Shown here piece by piece: positions 53,818 through 61,248 of a stretch of DNA of 64,000 bases (positions are counted from its first letter, which is position 1; every line of letters begins with the position of its first letter). The DNA lies in the NCBI GenBank assembly GCA_020024645.1, contig JAHHTN010000002.1:1-64000 (forward strand). Direction: 5' to 3'. The notes under the pieces are model-generated. The model did no database searches. It was not told where the DNA came from and saw only the letters and a program-made list of their open reading frames with translations. Source of the DNA: Faecalimonas sp. (GTDB lineage: Bacteria; Bacillota; Clostridia; Lachnospirales; Lachnospiraceae). Position numbers and translations under genes: made by a program.

Positions 53818-54472
53818 AAAATATTTAGAAGAAAGGCTCACTTTTTGGAATCAGATTACAAAAGAAGAGCAGGAAATATTGATACAAAATACTGCTGTAG
53901 TAAAATACACCCAAGGGCAAAATATTTACGATGCTCAGCAAGAGTGTATAGGGGTATTGCTTATTAAAAGCGGAGAGTTGAGAACGTATATTCTTTCTGA
54001 AGAGGGAAAAGAAGTGACGTTGTATCGTTTGAGCGATGATGATGTGTGTATTTTATCAGCTTCTTGTATTTTGAAAAATATTACATTCGATGTTCATGTA
54101 GATGCAGAAAAGGATACTGAAATACTATTAATTAACTCATCAGTATTTTCAGCATTAAGTCAGAAAAATATTTATGTAGAGGCGTTTAGTCTTCGATTGA
54201 CCGCAGATCGATTTTCTGATGTTATGTGGGCTATGGAACAGATTTTGTTTATGAGTTTCGATAGAAGGTTGGCAATTTTTTTACTTGACGAAATGGCAAA
54301 AATGGGAATGGATACGCTTCCGTTTACCCATGAACAAATTGCAAAGTATGTGGGAAGTGCAAGAGAAGTTGTATCAAGAATGTTGAAATACTTCGCTAAG
54401 GAAGGTATGGTTGAACTTTCACGAGGAAGTATAAAGATTATAGATAGACAAAAGTTGAAAAAATTATTATAA
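53801..54472 (+). CDS. Crp/Fnr family transcriptional regulator
   Basis: A 223-aa regulator with a cyclic-nucleotide-binding-type beta-barrel (about 25-120), dimer helix (about 125-150) and C-terminal HTH (about 165-205). The recognition helix SAREVVSRMLK has the R-E-x-x-x-R pattern that in CRP reads TGTGA. No FNR-type four-cysteine cluster is present. The ATG at 53801 has GGAAG 9 nt upstream; ATG 53792 would be too close. Convergent with trxA, which carries a TGTGAC-TAT-GTCACA site upstream. Confidence 0.9.
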   Translation: MTEQNRKYLEERLTFWNQITKEEQEILIQNTAVVKYTQGQNIYDAQQECIGVLLIKSGELRTYILSEEGKEVTLYRLSDDDVCILSASCILKNITFDVHVDAEKDTEILLINSSVFSALSQKNIYVEAFSLRLTADRFSDVMWAMEQILFMSFDRRLAIFLLDEMAKMGMDTLPFTHEQIAKYVGSAREVVSRMLKYFAKEGMVELSRGSIKIIDRQKLKKLL

Positions 54473-54475
54473 AAT

Positions 54476-54512
54476 AAGAAGCAAGGTGTACAATATATGC
54501 ACCTTGCTTCTT
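54476..54512. terminator. bidirectional terminator, Crp/Fnr / trxA
   Basis: Perfect 13-bp arms AAGAAGCAAGGTG (54476-54488) and CACCTTGCTTCTT (54500-54512) between convergent genes. Confidence 0.92.
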
Positions 54513-54516
54513 CTCT

Positions 54517-54831
54517 TTACCCAATTAATTCTAAAATTTCTTCTTTTGACTTAGCGCCAACTTCACGTTTTGCAACCGCTCCATTTTTCACAACTATAAG
54601 AGTTGGAATACTTAATACGCGGAATTTTTTTGCTAATTCAGGTTGCTCATCAACATTTATTTTGCAAATTTTTGTGTCAGTTACTTCTTCTGCAAGTTCT
54701 TTAATAATTGGAAGTACCATTTGGCATGGTCCACACCATGGTGCCCAAAAATCAATTAATACAGGTTTGTCTGACTGCATAACTTCTGTTTCAAAATTAT
54801 CTATTGTGATATTTAATGCTTCCATAATCAA
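54517..54831 (-). CDS. trxA: thioredoxin
   Basis: A 104-aa disulfide reductase with the active site WAPWCGPCQM (about 25-34) and the cis-proline loop SIPT (about 72-75). No signal peptide, so cytoplasmic. Its promoter region (minus -10 TATAAT at 54869-54864) lacks a good -35 but has a Crp-type palindrome centred about 41 nt upstream of the predicted start, the usual position for a class II activator. RBS AAAGGAGAT. Confidence 0.96.
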   Translation of the reverse strand: MIMEALNITIDNFETEVMQSDKPVLIDFWAPWCGPCQMVLPIIKELAEEVTDTKICKINVDEQPELAKKFRVLSIPTLIVVKNGAVAKREVGAKSKEEILELIG

Positions 54832-54863
54832 ATCTCCTTTTCGTTTGTTTGGTTGATAGTGTT

Positions 54864-54869
54864 ATTATA
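54864..54869 (-). promoter_or_regulatory. -10 element of trxA promoter
   Basis: TATAAT on the minus strand (54869 to 54864), predicted start near 54857. The hexamer 17 nt upstream is CAGATA, a poor -35, so activation is likely. Confidence 0.65.
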
Positions 54870-54890
54870 GTTGGTATACCCTGTTTTATC

Positions 54891-54905
54891 TGTGACTATG
54901 TCACA
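54891..54905. promoter_or_regulatory. Crp/Fnr-type operator palindrome
   Basis: TGTGAC-TAT-GTCACA, a perfect 15-bp palindrome, centred at 54898. It is at about -41 for trxA and about -55 for the divergent MATE gene. Spacing between the TGTGA and TCACA halves is 5 nt, one shorter than in E. coli CRP sites. Confidence 0.7.
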
Positions 54906-54917
54906 AAAAATGAAAAC

Positions 54918-54946
54918 TTTTCAAAAGGTGTTGTTTTTGATAGAAT
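54918..54946 (+). promoter_or_regulatory. promoter for the MATE gene
   Basis: -35 TTTTCA (54918-54923), 17-nt spacer, -10 TAGAAT (54941-54946). Confidence 0.5.
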
Positions 54947-54971
54947 AAAAGATAGAAATGGAGGAATGAAT

Positions 54972-56321
54972 ATGGAAATAACTACGTCAAAGAATTTGAT
55001 GACAGAAGGGTCAATATGGAAAAAGATTACATTTTTTGCCATGCCGATTTTTTTAGGAAATCTGTTTCAACAAATGTATAATACAGCCGATTCGCTGATT
55101 GTTGGGAATTTTCTGGGGAGTAATGCATTGGCGGCAGTTAGTTCTTCTGGAAATCTTATTTTTTTGATGATTGGATTTTTCAGTGGGATTTCTATTGGTG
55201 CCGGAGTTGTTATTGCAAGATATTTTGGAGCACGAAATAAAGAAAAAGTAGAGAGAGCAGTACATACAACAGTTGCGTTTGGCTTGGTTGCAAGCGTGAT
55301 TTTAACAATTTTAGGTGTATTTTTTGCTCCGCAAATCTTAATTTGGATGGATACGCCGAAAAATGTATTACCTGAGTCAATTGCCTATTTTCGAATTTAT
55401 TTTATGGGTTCTCTTGGATTTGTTATGTATAATATTTTTGTGGGAATTTTACAGTCTGTAGGGGATAGTAAACATCCATTATATTATTTGATTATTTCCT
55501 CGATTATAAATATTGTACTAGATCTTGTATTTATTGCAGGATTTCATTATGGAGTAGGAGCAGCAGCTTTGGCAACAACAATTTCTCAATTTGTGAGTGC
55601 ATTTTTGTGTATGGGGCAGTTGATGCGAACAAAAGAAGAATATCGCTTGTGTTTGAGAAAAATTCGGTTCGATAGAGAAATGTTGGGACAAATCATTCGC
55701 ATCGGTTTACCATCGGGTATTCAGAATTCTATTATTGCCATTGCAAATGTTGTTGTGCAATCTAACATCAACGCTTTTGGAGAAACAGCAATGGCAGGAT
55801 GTGGTGCATATTCTAAAATAGAAGGTTTTGGTTTTTTACCAATTACAAGTTTTACCATGGCATTAACGACTTTTGTAGGACAGAATTTAGGAGCAAAGCA
55901 AGAGGAGAGAACGAAAAAAGGAGCAAAATTTGGAATTTTAACAACGGTTGTTCTTGCAGAACTCATTGGAGTATTGATATTTATTTTTGCATCTCCACTT
56001 ACAAGGGCATTTGATAGTAATCCTGAAGTAATAATGTATGGTGTTGCGAGAGCAAGAACAGCAGCGTTATTCTTTTGTTTGCTAGCATATTCCCATGCAA
56101 TTTCAGCGGTACTTAGAGGTGCAGGAAAATCTATGGTTCCGATGATTGTTATGCTCATATGTTGGTGTGTTATCCGAGTGACAATCTTAGTTGTTTTTGG
56201 TAAATTAGTAGGTAAAATTGACATTATATATTGGGTATATCCAATCACATGGGGGTTAAGTTCAATTATCTTTTTCATTTATTATAAAAAAGCGAATTGG
56301 ATGAATGCGTTTGATATGTAA
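54972..56321 (+). CDS. MATE family efflux transporter
   Basis: A 449-aa, 12-helix cation-coupled multidrug exporter. The N-terminal half begins TEGSIWKKITFFAMPIFLG, and NTADSLIVGNFLG and SVGDSKHPLYYLI are MATE landmarks. The ATG at 54972 follows GGAGG (54960-54964) at 7 nt; ATG 54966 is too close. It is divergent from trxA across the Crp/Fnr-type palindrome. A paralogue lies at 57731-59080. Substrate unknown. Confidence 0.93.
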   Translation: MEITTSKNLMTEGSIWKKITFFAMPIFLGNLFQQMYNTADSLIVGNFLGSNALAAVSSSGNLIFLMIGFFSGISIGAGVVIARYFGARNKEKVERAVHTTVAFGLVASVILTILGVFFAPQILIWMDTPKNVLPESIAYFRIYFMGSLGFVMYNIFVGILQSVGDSKHPLYYLIISSIINIVLDLVFIAGFHYGVGAAALATTISQFVSAFLCMGQLMRTKEEYRLCLRKIRFDREMLGQIIRIGLPSGIQNSIIAIANVVVQSNINAFGETAMAGCGAYSKIEGFGFLPITSFTMALTTFVGQNLGAKQEERTKKGAKFGILTTVVLAELIGVLIFIFASPLTRAFDSNPEVIMYGVARARTAALFFCLLAYSHAISAVLRGAGKSMVPMIVMLICWCVIRVTILVVFGKLVGKIDIIYWVYPITWGLSSIIFFIYYKKANWMNAFDM

Positions 56322-56394
56322 GAAGGAAGAGAACAGAGTAGTGAGCATAAATCTATTGACAAGCGATAGTTAACATGGAAATTATATATGTAAA

Positions 56395-56433
56395 AATAAT
56401 GGCAATAGATGCTCCTTCTCTATTGCCATTATT
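56395..56433. terminator. bidirectional terminator
   Basis: Perfect 14-bp arms (56395-56408, 56420-56433) with an 11-nt loop, followed by CTTTTTT. Between the MATE gene and the convergent XRE-type gene. Confidence 0.9.
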
Positions 56434-56445
56434 CTTTTTTATGCA

Positions 56446-57534
56446 TTACCTCGGTTTATTAAATTTCAGCAACTGATTAATTAAAGCCTTTATTTCATCA
56501 TCATTTACTGTTACATCGACAAAAATAACAATATTGTAGTAATCTTTATTTCTAAAATTTTTTAATCCACCAAGTTCGTTACAAATATAACAATCATTAA
56601 AAGAAATCTCGTCAGCTATTGTTCTATTATGGTCAATTCCAAATTTCAATATATCTATTGCTCTATGTTTATACTTATCCAAGTGTTTCAACGCATATCG
56701 TAAACAGTTATTGATTATCGGATTGATAGAAAGATATGTAATAGAATCAACCCCTGTTTCTTTTCTGTCAATATTTCCCAAATTAAGTTCATAAGATTTT
56801 ATTTCAAATGTTGAATGAAACAGGTCATCATTATCTAGTAATATTTCAAAATATTCATCTTGACAAAATATACATGTTTCTGTAGCATAGTGGCCATTTG
56901 TAAAAAACATATTGTAGGAATCATAAATATCGTTGAATAGTTCTACATCATTCATACTTGCAACAAGACGAGCAAATGCAATAGGGTTTGCAAAAGGGAT
57001 CCGTATCATATCGTTATTTTTCTGAATTGAAAATAGGTTATGATACCATTTCAGTTTTATTCCATATTCCTCATGAAGATATCTCACACCACTAACTGAA
57101 CGATATTCAACTATATAATCAAGGAAAGTTTTACCAAATTCATCTGTTTGAGTAAGGATAGAGCTCCCATCATTTGCAAGCAACAAATCGAATTCATCTT
57201 TATATAATTTCGGTTCATCTAAATAAGCATAATATCTGAATCCTTTATTGAATGGTACATTTTGCTTTTCAACAGGTAATTTGTATGCATCTTCATATAG
57301 CAACCGAGCCAATGAAATACCAAATATTTTTTCCAGAGGGATAATAAAGTCATATTTAAGTGGTCGTTTACCTTTTAGCATTTTTGAAAAGTTGGATTTT
57401 TCTTTATCGACAAATGCATATGCTTTTTGACCTTTAATGCCTAATTCATGAGCAATATCAATGAGTAAATGGCTATATGTCCTAATTCCTTTTAATTTCA
57501 TATAATGGTCTATATTGATCTTTAAGTTTTCCAT
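56446..57534 (-). CDS. XRE-type helix-turn-helix protein with unknown C-terminal domain
   Basis: A 362-aa protein not recognised as a named family. Residues about 15-90 fit an XRE HTH (KSNFSKMLKGKRPLKYDFI then PLEKIFGISLARLL). Residues about 130-165 (DEFGKTFLDYIVEYRSVSGVRYLHEE) look like one ankyrin-type helix pair; the rest is acidic, aromatic and cysteine-containing without membrane segments. RBS GGAGG. It lies alone between two MATE paralogues with direct repeats at its promoter, suggesting autoregulation. It could be a regulator or part of a defence or phage-sensing module; neither is shown. Confidence 0.75.
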   Translation of the reverse strand: MENLKINIDHYMKLKGIRTYSHLLIDIAHELGIKGQKAYAFVDKEKSNFSKMLKGKRPLKYDFIIPLEKIFGISLARLLYEDAYKLPVEKQNVPFNKGFRYYAYLDEPKLYKDEFDLLLANDGSSILTQTDEFGKTFLDYIVEYRSVSGVRYLHEEYGIKLKWYHNLFSIQKNNDMIRIPFANPIAFARLVASMNDVELFNDIYDSYNMFFTNGHYATETCIFCQDEYFEILLDNDDLFHSTFEIKSYELNLGNIDRKETGVDSITYLSINPIINNCLRYALKHLDKYKHRAIDILKFGIDHNRTIADEISFNDCYICNELGGLKNFRNKDYYNIVIFVDVTVNDDEIKALINQLLKFNKPR

Positions 57535-57582
57535 ATTTGAACCTCCGAATTTATTGAAGTTATTGTATCACGAGTTTCACCG

Positions 57583-57614
57583 CTTTTGTAGTTATTTACA
57601 ACAACTTTTGTGGT
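57583..57614. repeat. 22-nt spaced direct repeat at the XRE promoter
   Basis: CTTTTGTAGT (57583-57592) and CTTTTGTGGT (57605-57614) repeat with a 22-nt period (two helical turns). They flank the -35 region of a minus-strand promoter with extended -10 TGATACAAT (57570 to 57562). Plausible binding sites for the encoded XRE protein. Confidence 0.5.
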
Positions 57615-57655
57615 CTGTTTTTCCATTTAATAAAATTTCATGTAAAAAGCACATA

Positions 57656-57693
57656 GTCAAAATTGACAACTAATTTGTCATAGTACTTAAAAT
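57656..57693 (+). promoter_or_regulatory. orphan promoter with overlapping palindromes
   Basis: GTCAA-AA-TTGAC (57656-57667) overlaps TGACAA-N5-TTGTCA (57664-57680) and a -35 TTGACA (57663-57668); TAAAAT at 57688-57693 gives a 19-nt spacer. Only a 12-17 codon frame follows before the convergent MATE gene, so no gene is left to serve. Confidence 0.4.
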
Positions 57694-57730
57694 GGAAAGG
57701 GGTTCAATGTTACTCTTTTTTATTTTTAAC

Positions 57731-59080
57731 TTAAGTCGAAAGTAATTTTTTCCGTTGATATAAATAGTATGGGAAGAGAAGTAACAATGTGGCTGCCCAT
57801 GCCATAGGATAACTAAACAGAAGGGTAGAAACTTCGTTTCTCAAAGGAGTAACAAATACAACCCAAGGAATGCGGACAAAGCAAACTCCACCGAGTGTAA
57901 TTAAAGTTGGAATAAATACATCTCCTATACCTCGAAGTGCGCCTGAATAAATTTCTACAAATACATAAATGATATAACTTGGTGTAATCAATTTTAACAT
58001 ATATACACCAAGGTCAATTACATCGGCATCTGTAGTAAAAATATGATATAGAGGCCGACAAGCAATCATAAGAAAAGCAATTAATACTGAAGATACACTT
58101 AATGCCATTATAAGACTCACACGTATACTCTTCTTTACACGTTTGTAACATTTCGCTCCGTAATTTTGTCCAGAAAAAGTTGTGATAGCGATTCCAAATG
58201 AACCACAGATTGTCCAAAAAATTGCATCGAGTTTTCCGTAAGCCGCCCATGCGGCAGCAGTATCCGTTCCGAAATTATTTACGGAAGCCTGAATAATGAT
58301 ATTTGTTAAACTATACATACAAGATTGCAAACCGCTTGGAAGCCCGATTTTAAATTCTGCCTTTAACATTGAAAAATCAATACGTATTTCTTTTAAATTT
58401 AGTTTTAAAATATCATAAGAAGTCATCAAGGCGTATGTAACTAAAAGAGCACTGACTGCCTGTGCAATCAGTGTGGCAATGGCAGCACCAGCAATACCCA
58501 TATGGAAATAAACAACAAATAAAATATCCAATCCAATATTGATAAAACAACAGATAATTAAATAATATAGCGGGCGTTTAGAATCACCAATTGCACGTAG
58601 AATACTAGAGCCCATGTTGTAAATGAGCATAAAAATAAGCCCAGCAAAATAAATTCTAAGATAAAGAACAGAATCTGCAAACACATCAATTGGTGTTTTC
58701 GTAATACGTAATAGCCATGGGGTAAGAATGAACCCGACTATAGAAGTAATAATTCCAAATAAAATCGAGAATGCATAGGCAGTATGCAGACCTTTTTGCA
58801 TATTTTCACGGTCATTTGCTCCACAGAATTGTGAAATAATTACACTTGCTCCAGCAGAAAGTCCAGTGAAAAATCCGATGACAAAGTTAGCAAGAACAGC
58901 AGAAGATCCACCTACACTAGCAAGAGCTTCTTTCCCGACAAAGCGACCAACAATAATTGCATCTACAGTATTATATAATTGTTGAAATAATGTTCCGACA
59001 ACTATTGGAAAGAAAAAAATTAATAATTGTTTCCAGATAACACCTTCCGTAATGGGATTTGTTATCTTATTTTTTTGCAT
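57731..59080 (-). CDS. MATE family efflux transporter
   Basis: A 449-aa exporter of 12 helices, paralogous to the one at 54972 (shared patterns NTVDAIIVGRFVG and AIGDSKRPLYYLI). It ends in a basic tail (YQRKKLLS). RBS AAAGGAGGG precedes the ATG. It is divergent from the Wadjet operon across 131 nt. Substrate unknown; no dedicated regulator is adjacent, although orphan operator-like DNA lies beyond its 3' end. Confidence 0.93.
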   Translation of the reverse strand: MQKNKITNPITEGVIWKQLLIFFFPIVVGTLFQQLYNTVDAIIVGRFVGKEALASVGGSSAVLANFVIGFFTGLSAGASVIISQFCGANDRENMQKGLHTAYAFSILFGIITSIVGFILTPWLLRITKTPIDVFADSVLYLRIYFAGLIFMLIYNMGSSILRAIGDSKRPLYYLIICCFINIGLDILFVVYFHMGIAGAAIATLIAQAVSALLVTYALMTSYDILKLNLKEIRIDFSMLKAEFKIGLPSGLQSCMYSLTNIIIQASVNNFGTDTAAAWAAYGKLDAIFWTICGSFGIAITTFSGQNYGAKCYKRVKKSIRVSLIMALSVSSVLIAFLMIACRPLYHIFTTDADVIDLGVYMLKLITPSYIIYVFVEIYSGALRGIGDVFIPTLITLGGVCFVRIPWVVFVTPLRNEVSTLLFSYPMAWAATLLLLFPYYLYQRKKLLST

Positions 59081-59130
59081 AAAATCCCTCCTTTTAAAAA
59101 TCTCATTCCAATAGGCATCATATCATAGAA

Positions 59131-59139
59131 TTTGTCGAA
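59131..59139 (+). promoter_or_regulatory. Spo0A-box match upstream of jetA
   Basis: TTTGTCGAA is a perfect match to the Spo0A box, centred about 47 nt before the predicted jetA start of transcription. A 9-mer like this is expected by chance about once in a window of this size, so position is the only support. Confidence 0.4.
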
Positions 59140-59146
59140 AAATCAA

Positions 59147-59175
59147 TTACATTTATTGGCTCATTTTGGTATAAT
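59147..59175 (+). promoter_or_regulatory. promoter for the Wadjet operon
   Basis: Perfect -10 TATAAT (59170-59175) with TGG extension; the -35 is weak (TTACAT at 59147 with 17-nt spacing). Confidence 0.6.
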
Positions 59176-59211
59176 AAAAGATAGTTATATCAAAAGAAAA
59201 GAGGTAGGCGA

Positions 59212-60609
59212 GTGAATTTAATAGATAAAATCCCACCAGAATTTTATAAACTTTTTTCAAGTAAATACAGAATATATTATCAAAAATTTCTGTTGGCGAT
59301 TTATGGAGAAACAAGCAAATCATATTCGCTTCTAGGGTTGACAGAAGAAGAGTGTAAAAATATTATGAATGAAAATATAGCAGACATGGTGCTAGAGTGG
59401 AGCGAAGAGCAGGTTGATGAAGAAGGGGAATTTCTAACAAGAGCAAACATGGCATCAGTTTGTTTGAAAAATTTGGAAAACTGGGGATGGCTTCGACAAG
59501 ATTATGATGAGACTTTGAATAGATATGTGGTATCTTTTCCGGAATATAGTAGATTGTATGTAGAATTATTTGAGAAATTGTTTAGCGAAGAAGGAAATCG
59601 AGAAAGAGAAAGTGTACTTGCTGTATATAGTTATTTATATACATATAGTTCAGATCAAGAGAAAAATAATGACATTTTAAAAAGTGCGTGGAACACCTCT
59701 CGTACTCTGGTACAGATGCTTGCTAATATGCAAGAGGGGATGAGAGGATATTTTGATGAATTATCTAAGCAAAAAAGTTTTATCGGTATTCAAGAAGTTC
59801 TTGTGAAAGAATTGAATAATAGCGATAGCAAGAAATATGCGATTTTAACAACAACAGATAGTTTTTATCGCTATAAAGAGGCGGTAAAAGAACTGATTGA
59901 GAAAAATTTGTGGGAAAATGAAATGCGAAAGCAATCTTTTATGGGAAAAAGAAAACAATTGGAAAAAGATAGTCCTCAGTATGTGCGAAATGAAAGAGGA
60001 ATCGTATTATGCGAAGAGGCGATGGATATTATTTATGGAATTGAGCGTGAATTTGATACAATTGAAAGAAGATATAATAAATTGATTGAGCAGAAGACAA
60101 TTTTTGCCAACCGTGCTGCAGCAAGAATCCGTTATCTTTTCATGGAAGGAAGACCTGAAGAAGACGGAACAGTTCAATTTGTAAATCTATTAAATCAAAG
60201 TAATAAGCAGGAAGAAATTTTAGGAAAATTAGCTGAGAGTATGCATTTAACAGAACGATACAAAGAAGTAACAGATCGAAGTATGTATCAGCAAAAAAAT
60301 ACAGAAAAAGAAAAATTTGATCCGATCATCATAAAGGAAGAGACTCTTTTTGATGAAGAGATGGAAGAATTTATTTTAAAACCTCTCTATACACAGAAAG
60401 AAATTCGAGATTTTCGTAGGAAAAATGAAAAAGATGGGGAATTTAAAGTAACGGAAAGTACAGTGCAATCAATTGAAGATTTAGAAAAATTATTCTTTGT
60501 ATGGCAGGATGCAACTGAGCGAGCAGAGAGCGACCTACTTGTAGAAATAGAAAAAGAAATACAGACAAAAGGTTTTCAATTTTCAAAACTTAGAATAAAG
60601 GAGAAATAA
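59212..60609 (+). CDS. jetA: Wadjet system protein JetA (MksF/kleisin-like)
   Basis: A 465-aa, highly charged protein starting NLIDKIPPEFYKLFSSKYR. It has an N-terminal winged-helix-like region (about 60-115), long helices (about 160-310) and an acidic C-terminal segment. It matches the JetA family of clostridial Wadjet systems (formerly DUF5716), the kleisin-like subunit of an SMC complex that destroys plasmids. The start is GTG after AGAGGT. The next gene starts in the base after its stop. Assignment relies strongly on the jetB and jetC neighbours. Confidence 0.8.
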   Translation: MNLIDKIPPEFYKLFSSKYRIYYQKFLLAIYGETSKSYSLLGLTEEECKNIMNENIADMVLEWSEEQVDEEGEFLTRANMASVCLKNLENWGWLRQDYDETLNRYVVSFPEYSRLYVELFEKLFSEEGNRERESVLAVYSYLYTYSSDQEKNNDILKSAWNTSRTLVQMLANMQEGMRGYFDELSKQKSFIGIQEVLVKELNNSDSKKYAILTTTDSFYRYKEAVKELIEKNLWENEMRKQSFMGKRKQLEKDSPQYVRNERGIVLCEEAMDIIYGIEREFDTIERRYNKLIEQKTIFANRAAARIRYLFMEGRPEEDGTVQFVNLLNQSNKQEEILGKLAESMHLTERYKEVTDRSMYQQKNTEKEKFDPIIIKEETLFDEEMEEFILKPLYTQKEIRDFRRKNEKDGEFKVTESTVQSIEDLEKLFFVWQDATERAESDLLVEIEKEIQTKGFQFSKLRIKEK

Positions 60610-61248
60610 ATGTTTAAATATATGGAAGAATTATCCGTGACGGAGGCGGAAAATTTAAGGAAAACAATATCAAATCTATTCAGACAGACTTGTATTTTGC
60701 AGGTTAAATATGATCCGGTAACTTTGGTTCCAAGAGATAATATTTATTATGAAATGTGTGTGAGACATAAAAGATTTATTGAAGACTATTTGATGGTACT
60801 TGGGTGTGAGTTGACACATGATCCACAGGAACATATTTTTAGATTGGGTGGAGAAGGTGTAGAGACAGAAAGATTTAGTTTGACAACAACAGTGATTATT
60901 TTACTTGTTAAAATGATTTATAGAGATAAGATTTTGGGAGAAGGTTTAGAAGCTACTGTAACTACGTTGGAAGAGATTCGAGAGTATGGGAAAAATACAA
61001 ATCTTTTAAACAGAAAATTAAAGGTGTCAGAATGGCAGGATGCACTTTATTTGTTGAGCAAACATCAGATGATTGAACTTCCAGGAGCAGTGCGAGATGT
61101 GGAAGATACTACACCGATTTATCTTTATAGTACGATTAATCTATATTGCAGCGCATTAAATATAAATGCATTGTTGAAAGAATACGGAGAGGAGATTGCA
61201 AATCATGAAACAATCGAAGAAAATTTTTACGAAAATGTTACTGAATAA
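60610..61248 (+). CDS. jetB: Wadjet system protein JetB (DUF4194)
   Basis: A 212-aa protein corresponding to the DUF4194/MksE-like (KITE) subunit. It has an N-terminal winged-helix pair (about 10-125), containing the TERFSLTTTVIILLVKMIYRD stretch, and a second (about 130-200). In Wadjet it binds the JetA kleisin and the JetC ATPase. The ATG abuts the jetA stop, with AAAGGAG 6 nt upstream. It overlaps jetC by 44 nt. Truncation is not seen. Confidence 0.85.
   Translation: MFKYMEELSVTEAENLRKTISNLFRQTCILQVKYDPVTLVPRDNIYYEMCVRHKRFIEDYLMVLGCELTHDPQEHIFRLGGEGVETERFSLTTTVIILLVKMIYRDKILGEGLEATVTTLEEIREYGKNTNLLNRKLKVSEWQDALYLLSKHQMIELPGAVRDVEDTTPIYLYSTINLYCSALNINALLKEYGEEIANHETIEENFYENVTE

Noticed and set aside
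54849..54971. Extended N terminus of the MATE gene at 54972
   Set aside because: The extension covers the operator and both promoters and is not hydrophobic in MATE fashion; GGAGG precedes 54972.
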